A DNA stretch of 64,000 nucleotides from Chloranthus sessilifolius (taxonomy: Eukaryota > Streptophyta > Magnoliopsida > Chloranthales > Chloranthaceae), in contig CM037597.1 of assembly GCA_021018995.1 (NCBI GenBank), forward strand, positions 3,733,299 to 3,797,298. Reading direction: 5' to 3'. This document shows positions 1 to 12,053 of this stretch, one piece after another. The translations under genes were made by a program, and so were the position numbers. The notes under the pieces were generated by a model. It saw only the letters and a list, made by a program, of their open reading frames with translations. It did not search any database and was not told the DNA's origin. The stretch's first letter is position 1; every line of letters starts with the position of its first letter.

Positions 1-335
1 CCCATTAACCCATCTCATAATCATATTTTAGCAAAGTTATAAGTGCTCTACAACTGATCTTTAGTCACAGTAAAAGAGTGAAATCCAACGTCAACCGCCC
101 AAGTGAAAAACAAATAAAATAAAATCTGAAATGAGAAGTCAGAATAATGCATTGAAAGCGTTGGCGTTGAAAATAGCTTTCAATTCGCTCTCATTTTCTG
201 TTGAATCTCGACCTTTTTTTTTCCCATTTATTCATACGATAAACTTCTCGCAGAAATCCAATGCAAAACCCCATCAACTCGCAAAAATTCTTGTAAAAAC
301 TGATCGAATCTCTGTTCTGCTCTGCTTCTTCTCAA
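1..335 (+). promoter_or_regulatory. 5' flank and probable 5' leader of the methylesterase gene
   Basis: This AT-rich stretch lies directly upstream of the methylesterase start codon. The last 150 bases are pyrimidine-rich, as many plant 5' leaders are. No TATA box at a convincing distance was identified, so the transcription start is not placed. No other gene is seen here. Confidence 0.4.
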
Positions 336-805
336 ATGGGTAACAGTTTGATTTGCTTGCCGAAGAAGGAGGGTAGAGAAATCGGATCGAAGAGTAAGAG
401 AAGCGGGAGATCTCAGCGAAAAATGGGGGCGGAGGAGGAGTTCTTGCATCGGCAGGCGTTGTCGATGGCGATTCAACAGCACCAGCTCTCGCAGCGCTTC
501 GATGGCGGCTCAATGTCGCGTCGAATCGGGTCCACGAGCTCTCGGCGTCGCACCCTCTCTGATCCCTTTTCCAACGGAAAACAGGTCGGTTCAAATTCCT
601 CATGTTTTGTTCTTCAAGTTTCAAACGGTTCATTTTTTATTTTATTATGGAATTCAAACGAAAATATGTTTAACTTTACAGCTTGGAAATTGTATGTAAT
701 TGAGAGAAGCATGAGGGTGTGAAATTTTAAATTAGGTACTGAAACAATGGTAATGATCAGTTTGGTGAATAGAGTTGAACTATAGTAAGAATCAATGAAA
801 AAACC

Positions 806-838
<33 letters not shown>

Positions 839-2058
839 AGGTAAGCTGGGATTGAAGCTACGAACTAGAAATTGCAAGGGCTACGTTTGATTGTCATACC
901 AAACGTGTTTTCTTTGTTATAACGGATAGTTTGACCGTAAATGGTTGTTTGATTGGCACAGATAAAACGCGTGTTCGTGCTTTTTGGGCTTACGGATACG
1001 AAAATCGGATACGAGGGGGCACCCTCGTATGCTGTTGTCGCGACATGTAACGACGTGTTTAGAAAACAGTCTTCAATCAAACGTGCCCAATATATGTCAA
1101 CCTTCCAGTGGGCTATAGGCTCAATCCGAAAGGAAAAAAAAGACTAATTCTACATCTTTTAATGTAGAATTAGTCTCAGATGAGTTCTTGGAGTGCCTGG
1201 ATCAGAAAATACTAGGCCAATGGGCAACTTAGCTTCCGAGGAACTGCAATTTATTGACTGGTTATCAAAATTGCTATTAAAATATATATTTCAGAAAGGT
1301 GAGAACGAGACCTGCGACGACTGGGCGAATGAACTAATGTTCACTGGTTCCCAGGAAGCATCTCCAAAAGAGCTCGTTTTGGGGGGTCAAATTTCAGTTC
1401 TTAGTGACAAAAAATACCTCTTTTCTTTTTTGAAATTTGTGTTTAATTCGCATATTATTGGTACAATGTATTAAACTCGTATTATACCCATAATTTTGAA
1501 AGAATGCGTATTGTAGATTAAAACTCATAATTCATGTTCTAAATGTGAAACTTGTATTAAGCCCCTTTGCCCCCGACTTTCCCCCTTTTCGGATTGTTTC
1601 CTTTTTTCCCCTATTTTTTTTTCATTTTTTTCAAACTTATATGCTTTATAGTTCTTTTAGTTTCCAATTTTTTCCTTTTTTTTTTTCAAACCTTTTCCGT
1701 TGCTTGCCGTTTTTTCCTGTCCTTTTTGCTTGCCGTCTTTTACTTGTATCCATATTTGTCACTTTGTTTCAGATTGAATATGTAAAAAGTCATTGGATAC
1801 GTAAAATGTCATACCAAAATCAATGGTGGAGATTTTGGTCATCAGAAGAATTAGAAAAGGGGAGCTGAAAGCTTGAAACAGACAATAGAATATAAATTAT
1901 CCTACGAGTCAAAACAGAGAATATTTATGCAAGGGAAATTTGCATTTTCGGCCTTATAAGTTTGCTTATTTGCAGAAACGGCCCGATAGTTTGAAACTTT
2001 GCAGAATTGGTCAGCTCCAAGCCAAGCCTTTTCCACGTCAGCACCTACCTATTTTTTC

Positions 2059-2089
<31 letters not shown>

Positions 2090-5000
2090 TTATTTTCCAT
2101 TATTTTTTGTCGTCCCATTGTAATTATCTTAACGAACCAATTGTAGTTATATAAACCAATTGTGACTCATGTTAAAATTCTAAAATACAGAAGAAAATAA
2201 AAAAAAGATTAAAGACAAAAGAAAAAGATAGAAATATAGAACAAACAAAAGCGACCGCTATCTTAAGAGAGCGGCTCGCTATCTTAAGTTAGCGGCCCGC
2301 TTTAAGATAGCTGGTTGAGATAACTAATGTGTGGTAGTTATCAAATAAGGTGCACTCTAATACGATCACTATCTTAAGATAGCGGGCCGCTATCTTACTG
2401 CTATCTTAAGTTAGCGGTCTGCTTTAAGATAGTTGGTTGAGATAACTAATATGTGATAATTATCAAATAAGGTATACTCTAATATGACCGCTATCTTAAG
2501 TTAGCGGTTTGCTTTAAGATGGTTGAGATAACTGAAGTGACAAGTATCAGTTGTCACTATGTTGCAATCATATATCAAAGTGACAAGTATCAGTTGTCTA
2601 AGCAATCATTGCAAACATCCTGGTTTTAGACTTTGAGTGAACAATGCATACGAGCAAAACTATGCTAGTTTTTAATTTTTTAATTTTTTATCGGTAGTGA
2701 AACTATGGTAGTTGTTTTCATATATTTGTCCTTCATATGCATTTCTATCCTAAGGGTTTAGCGTTCATGTAACAAATAAGAAAAAATAAAGCAGCACTCT
2801 CTTAGACTACCACCATTGACATATCCATATGAAATTAGTATGGACCATAAATTATTTGATTATCGCTGAGAATATATGCAGTGATATCCCACCTTATCTG
2901 CATTTGAGTATGCATGAAGTTGAAGCAGTGACATTTGTGAACTGAAAAGTATTAATTTGGCATGGATCGATGATAAAAAAAAAAATGACAAAAATCTTGT
3001 GCCTTGTTAAAGTTTTAAGCATACTTAAATATTATTCTGACTTCTGATATTTAATCTATTTTATGAAAATTTACCAAGTTTTTATTTTCCAGAAATTAGC
3101 TAAGATTAAGTTATAGGGGCTGATTCCCAAATTTCCTTTTTGTTGTAACAAATTGTGGTGGGAAATTTTAAGTTTTTTCCATCTATTGTCTATTTTAATT
3201 ATCATTTACTATTTCCTGAAAATTAGACAGATATGCCATTTTTTTTTTTGAATTATTTAGCCTTTTGTCCCTCTGTATCAGATGCCGAAAGGATAATTGG
3301 CATAAACATATTAGTAATTTGAAACCATTCTCTGCAGCTCCCAGATTTCCTCGAGAATATTCAAACAAAGAAATTCGTCCTAATTCATGGAGAAGGATTT
3401 GGGGCATGGTGTTGGTACAAATCTATTTCTATGTTGGAGGAAGCTGGATTGCTGCCCACAGCTTTAGATCTCACGGGATCTGGGATTGATCAAACAGACC
3501 CGAATAGTGTAACTACATTAGCAGAGTATTCAAAGCCCTTGATTGATTATCTACACAACCTTCCCGAGGACGAAAAGGTGAAAAGCACTTATGAAATGTC
3601 TATGATTTACATACTTTTTCAATTATTCTGTCAAGGTGTCAGTATCGGTATCTATATCGGGTATTGGTCCATCTTGGGCCGATATTATATTTTATTTTTG
3701 AAGGAAAAAGAAGAAGAAAGAGTTTTATTGGTCAGTATCGACCAATACTTACCCATATTGGTCTGATACCGATACTGATTCTGATACTACCCGAATACCT
3801 GTATCAGGGTGGTATTGTTATAGGTGCTTGACGAAACCGATACGTATCTCTGATACATATCGGTATCAACCGAGTTTTGATACCGTGATTCTGATTATTT
3901 CTTTAGTGATTACCCTAATACATATAGTTGTACAGGTTATTTTGGTCGGTCATAGTTGTGGAGGGGCTAGCATATCTTATGCTCTTGAGCATTGCCCAAA
4001 AAAGGTCTCAAAAGCCGTTTTCGTAAGTGCTACAATGGTTTCAGATGGGCAGAAGCCTTTTGATTTGTTTACGGAAGAGGTATGCAATTTTCTTCTTCTG
4101 CTCTGTACATCAAATTAACACAGAGAAATTGGAATGCAATTTTATATGCGAGGCAACATGAGTTGGCTCCCCAAGCTAGAACATCTTTAATTCCACAATA
4201 CCCCTATAAATGGAAATGATGGAACAGCTGTCAATGGGCTGTGTTAGGTCAGGCCAAAATCTTTCACTCTTTGAGCACCTGACCCGACCGGCTGGTGCAC
4301 CTCACCAGACGGGCCAAGAGTATGTATTTGACCCGACCTGAAACACCGGCTTGGGTCAGGCTGGGTCAGGCTTACCTGCTTCAAGAATGTATATAATATG
4401 TAATCTATGAGATAGATATACACTCTTTGGAAAAGAAGTACATAGGTTTTCAGGTCGGGTTGTATCATGCCAAAATGTGGTTGACCAGATCCAACCTGTG
4501 AAGTGGCCTGATCCGACGCGAAGGCCAGGTCAAGCTTCAGGGCCCTACCCAACCTAACGGGTAAAGCTTATGAGCACAACCAAATTCAAAAAACCAGGTG
4601 CCCTCTATGGAACATCATGTATTTTGTGGGTCTCAATGAACACTGAAGGTTGCATAAATTGACGTCTTTATATTTATTTTATTGCGTAAATGCTGCATCC
4701 TTAGAACTATCTTTATTTTGAAGTTTATATGTTACCTTTTTTCATCATCTTACAAGGTAATCTATATTTGCAGCTAGCTTCTGCCGAAATTTTCATGGAG
4801 AAGTCGCAGCTTCTAGTGTATGGTAAAGGTAAAGACAAGCCGCCTACTGGTCTCACGCTCGATAAACAGCAAATCAAGGGGCTTTATTTCAATCAGACTC
4901 CTCCTAAGGTATGATAGAACCTGAGTATATTTTTTCCATCCTCTCTTCCTTAGAATGAATTAGGACAAATACTTTTGTTGACTATATGAGAACTATAAGT

Positions 5001-5688
5001 TTTTTTCTTATCAGTAGCGAACTATAAATTTATTTATTTTATTTTATTATTATCATTTTTTGGATCTATAACAAGAGATTTAATTAACGAGAAAACGAAC
5101 AGATCCATACCTGTAGGGCAGTGAGAGACTACCCAAAAAAGAAAGGAAAAAACAAAAACCTAACTAAAGGTAGACCATGGAGGCCGTGGAACACCTAGTC
5201 ATCAGCGGGAGGGTTAAGGGTTTAAAAGCAGGGTATCCCATTCATCCAGAAAGCAAAGATCCCCAATATTACCTTTACACTCTTTAACCTTCTTAAATCT
5301 TAATGCTGATTAAGCTTTATGAAACATGGTTTCTTTGTTGATGAAAATTATATAAATTCTTCATGCTTCTTCAGGCAAAAATTACAGAGTGATACTATTG
5401 TCACACCAACTTTTGCTATGTGCGCACTAAAGTAAATTGGAGAAGGTTTTCTTACGTTTTGGTGTGAACACATAGTAATACTTGGTGTGGTGATAGCAGC
5501 ACTCTGAAATATATTTGGCAGAACTATTGTAACCTCCATGTGGCTATGGAAAAGTTTCTAGTCTCTTTAAATTGATCAACATGTCACTTCAAACGACAAA
5601 AATGCCGTCAGTTTGTTTATTTAGTGCAGAAATTTTCTTAATTCAATATTTTACTGCTCATATTTTCCTGTGTAAGGAGTTAAAGTCA

Positions 5689-5742
<54 letters not shown>

Positions 5743-6451
5743 GAATCAGAAAGTGATAAAAAGTGCTCTAGCTATGAAAAAATCACGTATTCTTCTATCT
5801 TTTCCGAACTTTGTGATCCAATCGCGAAGTTCTACGTCTTATTGATTTTTTTTTTCATGGAGTGTAATCCACATTATTTTTTTTTTTGAGAAGAGTGTAA
5901 TCCACATTATTAATGACCTTTAGCAAAATAATCTTTAAAAGCCTCTAATTTAAACTTTTATTTTGGTTTTTGTTATGAAAATCCAACTACTTACAAATTA
6001 CTCGAGGTTTCTAAAACATTTTAAGTTTCGTAGGTTTTAATATCAATTCCTTGCATTTTCCCCATTTTTTCGTAGTCTACTCTGGCTCATTGTCTGCAAT
6101 GAGCACTTGGCTCGTCACAAACAAATCCTACTTTAAAATAAATGTTAATTAGGGTACTTGCCTACTTGATGCTCTCAGGATATTGCATTGGCCACAGTTT
6201 CCATGAGACCAATCCCACTAGGACCCATCATCGAGAAGTTGTCGTTGACCCCGGAGAACTATGGGACTGCTCGGCGATTCTTCATTCAGACTCTCGACGA
6301 CTGTGCACTCTCGCTGGACGTCCAAGAAAAGCTTGTCAGAGAAAACCCACCTGAAGGGGTTTACAAAATCAAAGGCAGTGACCACTGCCCTTTCTTTTCA
6401 AAGCCACAGTCATTACAGAAAATATTTCTCGAAATCGCCCAACTCGCATAA
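336..6451 (+). CDS. MES11: MES11-like methylesterase (alpha/beta-hydrolase), five exons, 346 aa
   Basis: Exons are 336-584, 3338-3577, 3936-4079, 4774-4908 and 6179-6451. All junctions are GT-AG and phase 0, giving 346 residues and a TAA stop. Members of the plant MES family hydrolyse methyl esters of hormones such as IAA, salicylate or jasmonate; the substrate here is not predictable. The first 83 residues are basic and Ser/Arg-rich, the N-terminal extension typical of the MES11-15 group annotated as chloroplastic. The hydrolase fold begins near residue 84. Visible motifs are HGEGFGAWCW (from 100), the nucleophile elbow GHSCGG with Ser170, the acid Asp297 in TLDDCALS and the base His325 in SDHCPFF. 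The Asp-His spacing matches SABP2. From memory some MES11-type proteins carry Asp at the nucleophile position; this copy has Ser, so the triad looks intact. The start is the first ATG that opens the family N-terminus MGNS. Introns 1-3 carry repeats, described separately. Confidence 0.93.
808..833. repeat. (TA)n microsatellite, intron 1
   Basis: An uninterrupted TA dinucleotide run lies in intron 1 of the methylesterase gene. No function is inferred. Confidence 0.9.
878..1088. mobile_element. MITE-like element with GGGC-ACGTTTGATTG terminal inverted repeats
   Basis: The left end reads GGGCTACGTTTGATTG and the right end, reverse-complemented, reads GGGCACGTTTGATTG. The roughly 210 bp between them is non-coding. 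Length and inverted ends fit a miniature inverted-repeat transposable element in methylesterase intron 1. No clear target-site duplication was found, so the superfamily is left open. Confidence 0.5.
1141..1176. repeat. Perfect 15-bp hairpin in intron 1
   Basis: AGACTAATTCTACAT (1141-1155) is followed after a six-base spacer by its exact reverse complement (1162-1176). It could be a mini-foldback relic or an RNA hairpin in the pre-mRNA. It does not resemble a full microRNA precursor because the stem is too short. Confidence 0.75.
2255..2520. repeat. Palindromic minisatellite built on CTATCTTAAG-TTAGCGG
   Basis: Three long units, starting near 2280, 2402 and 2491, each contain CTATCTTAAGTTAGCGG followed by GCTTTAAGATAG. 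Most of the unit continues with GGTTGAGATAACTAATRTG. The CTATCTTAAGATAGC words are themselves palindromic, so each unit can form nested hairpins. Unit spacing is uneven (about 122 and 89 bp) because a short extra palindrome is inserted between units 1 and 2. The array lies in intron 1 of the methylesterase gene. Confidence 0.8.
3633..3886. repeat. CGATACGTATCGG-type self-complementary repeat in MES intron 2
   Basis: The block is made of degenerate TATCGGTAT/ATACCGATA words on both strands and ends in CGAGTTTTGATACC. The last 60 bases are close to those of the copy at 38385-38510, so they share an origin. It occupies most of the 358-bp intron between methylesterase exons 2 and 3 and contains no coding sequence. 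See the family finding. Confidence 0.75.
4236..4562. mobile_element. MITE-like GGTCGGGTCAGGC element in MES intron 3
   Basis: The outer ends are imperfect inverted repeats (GTTAGGTCAGGCC on the left; GTTAGGTTGGGTAGGGCC on the reverse complement of the right). The interior is rich in TGACCCGACC words on both strands. The composition resembles the GGGCTGTCAAC element at 57585-57905. It is non-coding, and the ends are not proven by a target-site duplication. Confidence 0.45.
5692..5741. repeat. (TA)n microsatellite, MES intron 4
   Basis: About 25 TA units in the 1.27-kb last intron of the methylesterase gene. Confidence 0.9.
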
Positions 6452-7581
6452 CGGAAATTGCTGCCAACGCCACGGAATTCAGAGTCCTCTAAGTGCCAGA
6501 TCAATAGTGTACATAGATGATAAAACATGGTTGCAAAGGCCTTCATTTGATGCTCTTTTTAGGTGGGAGGTCAGTTTTTTAGCCATTTGGCATAAATTGA
6601 GGGGTTGTAATGTCCACAAGCTCAAAATTAAGGGGTGTTTTGATTATTTAATTATTTGTTGATCAGTTAACAGAACTTTTAGCTCAGTTCTCTGAAGAGT
6701 CACATATGTATGTTGCTCACTCTATTGTAATAGAAATTTTTATCTTCTGATTTGTATTACCTGTTCAAACCAAGGATCAAAATTTCAGCGAAATGACTGA
6801 AATTTCAATCCAAATTTTCGGTCATTTCAGCCCCTTTTGTAGTGTTTGGCCGAAATTTTGGTTTTGGTCCCCACCAAAACCGAAACGAAATCCGGAATTT
6901 TGTTCATTGGTTCAAACCATTAGCTAATATAGGGAGAATATTTGCACATTGACGAGGCCAAAGATTCTTAAATATAAGGAGCAAAGTTGGGGTTGGGCGA
7001 TAATTTGGCAATAGTCACAAAGTGGGAGTTTGGAAATAATTCGGCAAAATAAAGGGAAAGTTTTGGGGGAAAAATAAAAAATAAAAACATTAAAAACTAT
7101 GGAAATATTTAATATTAAAAAGTGATGATTTATTGGAAGTGTTTCGAAATGAAAAACACATAATGGGTACCTCTATTGGCACGAATTGATTTACTGAAAG
7201 CACCTATCTGTTAAAAGCACCCATTTATTATTTCGAAATTACTGTTGGCACCCATTTATTTTTTCAATCTTTTCATAAAATGTGCACAGTTTACGTGAAG
7301 TACCCATTTCTTCCTGTACAACTGAAACGGTTAACAAAAAAACCCTCTTGAAACCCACCCGAAACTCACCCAAAATCTACTGACAAGTCACAGCGATGAT
7401 GACGGAGACTTCTTTAAATATCGGCGGGTGTGACAACCGATGTATACCAATATGTATCGTCCTAAGGTGCCTCCGATATGCATGATTTTTAAACCTTCAC
7501 TAAACCAACTCTTACAATTTAGTTCTATTTTTTCTTAGAATTCACCTCTACTACCTTTACAGAACACTTGATGGTACTCAC
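6452..7581. other. 3' UTR of the methylesterase gene and intergenic sequence
   Basis: The first 250-300 bases probably hold the 3' UTR; several AATAAA-like variants are present but none is decisive. Bases 6775-6906 are a GGATCAAAATTTCAG...ATTTTGTTC copy of the ATCAAAA repeat family. From 7130 to 7330 a short motif (GCACCCATTTATT) recurs three or four times. No coding sequence is seen. Confidence 0.55.
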
Positions 7582-7967
7582 CAACAACAGGGTATAATGA
7601 AGCTGAGGGACATGTGGATACAAGAGATCTCTTACGTATTCTTCAACACTATCGGGCAATATTGGATCGTTTTTCGTGCCGATTTCTAGCATGCACGCTC
7701 CGATATCCATCGCCGCGACTGCCAACACGTCGGCCACATCTCCAGACAACCTGCAATCGGTGCACTTTGCCTGGTGCAGCTTGTCTATCACTAGGCAGAG
7801 GTCGTGCACGGTGTGTTCTAGAGCCGACGAGCAGACCTGTAGGGCCATTGTCTGCCGTTGATTGAGATCTGAACGGGGCAAAAGATTTGTGAACTCAGAT
7901 CTAGAGTCGTCGATGAAGTATGAGTCGAGTTTTATCGAGCTTTCGATGATCTCCTTCATGATTGCAT
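7582..7967 (-). CDS. Orphan internal exon, possible pectin methylesterase inhibitor (PMEI)-like helix bundle
   Basis: On the minus strand a classic acceptor (TTTTTTTCTCTTTGCTCAG) is followed by 386 nt that stay open for 128 codons and end at TTGTTG|GTGAGT, a strong donor. The encoded segment is helical. It holds ALQVCSSALEHTVHDL, a gap, then DVADVLAVAAMDIGACML, which resembles the ALxDC...VxxWLSAAxTxxxTC pattern of the second half of PMEI domains, with similar spacing between the two cysteines (46 residues). This family call is tentative. No partner exon is found on either side. The acceptor region is duplicated next door and a Helitron lies just upstream on this strand, so this is probably a fragment of a broken gene, or a gene with very distant exons. 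Confidence 0.45.
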
Positions 7968-7968
7968 C

Positions 7969-8341
7969 TGAGCAAAGAGAAAAAAATTGGACTAAAATGT
8001 TGTTGAATAAATGTTGTAATCCCACCCAGTCAAAAAGGTAATCTTGCCATTGACTGCTTTGAATCAGACTATAGAGATCATTTTTCGTCTCAATCTCTCA
8101 AATAAGGGATCTTGAGATTATGGGTGTATGACATCAAAGATCAAATTTTCATTTGAGCAAAGAGAGAAAAAAATTGGACTAAAATGTTGTTGAATAAATG
8201 TTGTAATCTCACCTGGTCGAAAAGGTAATCTTGCCGTTTTGACTGCTTTGGATCAGACTATGGAGATCGTTTTTCGTCTAATCTCTCAAATAAGGAATCT
8301 TGAGATTATGGGTGTATCACATCAAATGATCAATTTTTCAT
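7969..8341. repeat. 185-bp imperfect tandem duplication
   Basis: The unit starting TGAGCAAAGAG at 7969 recurs at 8154 with scattered differences. Both units include GGACTAAAATGTTGTTGAATAAATG and the stretch ending in CTTGAGATTATGGGTGTAT. The first copy contains the splice acceptor tract of the orphan minus-strand exon; the second has CTCAA where the acceptor CTCAG stood. The sequence is related to the GATCTTGAGATCATG repeats at 27690-28060 and 40230-40320. Confidence 0.85.
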
Positions 8342-8492
8342 TCCAAAGTGTCACTCATCCAAAAAAGTGACCTTAAAAAATATATATGCCATGCGGATTA
8401 AAAACTAATCGTCTGATCATGGTATGCCTACCGCAAAAATATCAGCCCAAGCTCAGCCTAATGCATCTTCTTAACTAGTTAACCACATGAAG

Positions 8493-8496
<4 letters not shown>

Positions 8497-8527
<31 letters not shown>
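8497..8527. repeat. (TA)n microsatellite
   Basis: A run of about 15 TA units just upstream of the proposed Helitron. Confidence 0.9.
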
Positions 8528-8531
<4 letters not shown>

Positions 8532-8654
8532 CTAAAAAAATGCATAACTAACGGACAAATTATCCCTTCTGTCTTTGGGTTCTATTACTAGAAGACAAAA
8601 TGGATAATCACTACAAGACAAAGCTAATAAAAAAAAAAGGATAATATACTAAGA

Positions 8655-8990
8655 AAGGAGACCTTTCGGTTTTGGAGACCTTTCGTATTTCCAACTTCCG
8701 TTTTGGGTTTTTGGGATTTGTTTTGGGAGAGTAAATTACAAAGGATAAAATACTGAAAAAAAGAGACCTTTCATTTTTGGAGACCAAATACTAGGAGACC
8801 TTTTGTTTTTGGAGACCTTTCATTTTTGCACCTTCCGTTTTGGTTGAGATTTATTTTTGGAGAGCAAATGAAAAATGATAAAATACTAGGAAACGATACC
8901 TTTCGTTTTTTGAGACCAAATACTAGGAGACCTTTCGTTTTTTTGTATACCTTTCATTTTTGCACCTTCCATTTTCGGTGTTTGGGTTTT
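8655..8990. repeat. GGAGACCTTTCGTTTTT minisatellite near the Helitron 5' end
   Basis: GAGACCTTTC(G/A)TTTTTGGAGACC words recur at least seven times, arranged in about three larger units of 110-130 bp that also contain GATAAAATACT and CACCTTCCGTTTTGG. Such arrays are common inside Helitron 5' regions. It is non-coding. Confidence 0.75.
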
Positions 8991-9225
8991 GGGTTCTTTG
9001 TGCATCTTTTGACTGATGTTTTGGCCATATTTTCTTCCTCTTTTGTAGCGGGTATGTATTTGTTGTAGTTTCCCTTTGTTCTTTCTTTAATGAAATTAGC
9101 TCTCTGAAAGAAAAAAAGAAAAAGAAAAAAAAAGCAACATAGGAGTGCTTTTGGATATCTATTTCAATGTAAGTCAAATACTGGCGTGTGCCGCGCTCTA
9201 AGATCACCTACAGCAAGAAGGCCAA

Positions 9226-9311
9226 CACTTCTTCAATGTTTGTTTTTATTCTTTGACAACGTAGCAAGCACTTCTTCAATGTTTGCTTTTATTCTTTGAC
9301 AACATAGCACT
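9226..9311. repeat. 43-bp direct repeat, two tandem copies
   Basis: The unit starting CACTTCTTCAATGTTTG at 9226 repeats at 9269 with two base differences. It lies just upstream of the SEC10 exon and may be a local replication slip. Confidence 0.85.
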
Positions 9312-9403
9312 CCTTGTCAAATGCCTTCTATGTTTAATAATGACTAAAGACTTCTAATGGGCGCTCCACATTATGTTAGTTTACATCTTTACAATTTCTA
9401 CAG

Positions 9404-9502
9404 CGGTGGGTTGAGGCTTAAGCGTGACATAACCGAGTATGGGGAATACATTCGCAGTTTTAATGCTCCTTCAGTTGATGATAAATTTGAATTGCTGGGC
9501 AT
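9404..9502 (+). pseudogene. SEC10: Captured single exon of exocyst subunit SEC10
   Basis: After the acceptor TTTCTACAG, 99 nt encode GGLRLKRDITEYGEYIRSFN and then APSVDDKFELLG, ending at GGCAT|GTAAGT. This matches a near-C-terminal segment of plant SEC10, the exocyst subunit that tethers secretory vesicles at the plasma membrane. The reading frame, acceptor and donor are intact. No neighbouring SEC10 exon is present: the expected preceding (LNHWQKFTFNPS-like) and following (ANVFIVAPE-like) segments are absent. It is therefore an isolated exon, best explained as cargo of the surrounding Helitron and not a working gene. Confidence 0.85.
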
Positions 9503-10708
9503 GTAAGTATGGGTTTTCCATAGCTCATTTGCACCGTTATTTATTTATTTTATTTTTTATCGGTAAGCTAGACTCTAACCTGCGACCTTGAGGTTGTAAT
9601 ATTGTCAACCTTCCATTTGCATTGTTATTTTCATGAAGCGCCCCATTTGCCAACTTGGATTGACACAATATACTCTCATATAGAGTGCTATTATATTATG
9701 GCATTGGCCCCAAATAGTGCTATTTCTATCAATTTTGGGTTTTAAATTGTTACTATTTTTTAGTTTGATTCAATTCAGTTTTATAATTATATTTTGTATT
9801 TTCAAGCTATTTTTTCAAGTTTTTGATTTTTTCTTGTAGAATCAGAGTCAGTTCAGTTTCAAATTGATTTCGATCTAGCCCAGAAGACCTTCCGTTTTTT
9901 GGTTCTTCTCTTCAAAGCGCAAGTATGTCCGTTTCTCAAATTTTCTCTTTATTATTTTTTTGAGTTTTTTTGCATTTGAATTTTTTTTTTTTGATTTCCA
10001 ATATTCATACCAGTTTTGTGTTTTTTGCATCTGAAATTTTAACTTTATTATTTTTTTTTTTTTAGGTTTTTTGCATATGAAAATTTAATTGGGCTTTTGG
10101 GTTTTGGAGATTAGGATGTTTATTTATTTTGTTTGATTGTTTATTTTGTTTGATATTTATCTATATTCGTCAAAATGGGGTTTGATTTAGCTTTTTTTTT
10201 TTAGGAGTATTTATCGATTTTTTCTTAATTTCTATGATTTTTAAAAAATTTGTTTAAGAGTTAGGGTGTTTTGGGTTCAAAATACTTTTCTTTTTTTTTT
10301 TAGGGATATTAGTATTTCATTTTTTTTTTCACACAAGGAATTTCCAAAATGCCCCGTAAACCATGAAAGCTCAAATCTTATACATTTGTTTTTTGTGTTT
10401 GGGTAATTTTCATATTTTTTTTAGTGCAATCGATGCCTATTTAGAAGACCCAAAATACAATTTTTTGACAATTAATAATAAAATTGACGCCTAATACAAT
10501 CGATGCCTAATTTTCATGGGTTGGTAGCTGGTATAATGGCTATTGTGAATAATGAGATGAAGAATCTCAAAATCTAAAATATATTGTTGCAATAAAAAAA
10601 ATATTGTGGAGTCTCTTTTAAAGCTATTGTTGCAATCCAAAATGCAATTTTTTTACCAATGTATACTCCCAAAGCATGTAACTCCAGATTATGTTTTTTG
10701 CTATTTAG

Positions 10709-10768
10709 CTCCAGAAAATTGTCTTGTCAGTTTGTGAGTGTTTTGCAATCCTCACAGCTCTGATTCAG
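10709..10768 (+). pseudogene. Putative captured exon, unidentified gene
   Basis: A pyrimidine-rich acceptor (TTTTTTGCTATTTAG) precedes 60 nt encoding LQKIVLSVCECFAILTALIQ, followed by a CAG|GTATGC donor. The frame is open throughout and 20 codons long. I do not recognise the protein. A second, weaker exon-like block (10925-10969, CTTACAG|GTAACC donor) lies downstream. Position and orientation match the SEC10 and ALDH3 cargo exons. Confidence 0.4.
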
Positions 10769-12053
10769 GTATGCCTTGTCTTATTTCCTTTTTCTTTCTT
10801 GTTTACATTGCATAACTTCTGAATAATCTCTTTGATTGAGGCTATACATATGCCCTTTGATATTTCAAGCAAGTCTTCTCTGGTTCATAGGATTTTCAAC
10901 CCTTTTTCTGGGGATTTTTTATAGCTTTCACATTATGCCATACAAATTCTACTACTTTGATCCTTACAGGTAACCATAAAAATATAATAAGAAAATTGTT
11001 TCTATTAATTTGGATAACAAAAAAAATTGGGAAATGGGCAATATTCTCCATCTTAGATGTAAATAAATACCCCCATCTTTGAACCTTCCTCCATGAAAAT
11101 CCTTATACAATTCAAGTTGCTATAACAGAATGAAAGTGATGTACTCGACCAAATTTGTAGTATATGAAACTAGTTTACCCGTATTTCAAGCATTTGGGGA
11201 AATAAATGGATCTTCTAAACTCATAATAAAGTCTCAGACACTAATAGCATATATCTCATTAGTAGCAATTTAAAGAAGCCCATAAAAGTCCCAAACTAAA
11301 AATCTTTTGGTAATATTGATTTTCTAAACCCATTAAAACCTTCCAAAATGATCCTACAAAGTCCTAAAATGCACGCAATTCTAGATAATAAAAATATTTA
11401 CTACGACATAACCCAACCAATTGATGATGTTATCACTGTTGCAATTGGTGATACTCCCCTTTTTCCTTTTGCATTTCCAGCTTTCCACTCTATTTTACCC
11501 TTCTTTGGATGGAATGGTTGATCACTGATGTATTGTGAGCTACATAGATATAGTTTAAGTTGAGTTCTAGCTTCTAGGATTCGCCTTTGGAGTTAGTCTA
11601 TTGACATATAGTATGATGATGATGATGATATAGTATATTGAGATGTTAATTTTTTTCCGATCGATCTGAACTCCGTTACTGAGATGTCGAAAATTTTCTT
11701 TTCAGATCAATTTCTGAGCTCCCTTTAATCAATATTTTTACATAGTTTTCTTTTCTCGTCAATATCTGTTCAATATTTCATCTCTAAGTTTTTTCCTATC
11801 AAAATTTTATCTCTAAGTTAGTTTAATTTTCTATCAAAATTTTATCAAGATTATCTCTGACTTTAATCAAGAACGGTCTCTGATCTCTGATATTTGTGAA
11901 TGAGTTGTTATTCGTGTGGTAAATTGACAATGGCAATTTAGATTGTGGCAAGAGACGATAGGAGAGTCGGATGACTTGTTTCCTTTTTTTCTTTGCAATG
12001 GTCTACTGAAGATAGAATTACGATCACCAAAGAGGGAGAATTGTTACTGATTG

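Noticed and set aside
1193..1474. Open stretch in MES intron 1 (ENETCDDWANELMFTGSQEA)
   Set aside because: The MES protein is complete without it, it would break the phase-0 exon pattern, and it matches no family I know.
2255..2520. Regularly spaced palindromic repeats resembling a CRISPR array
   Set aside because: Spacers are not unique and the host is a plant; it is a minisatellite in an intron.
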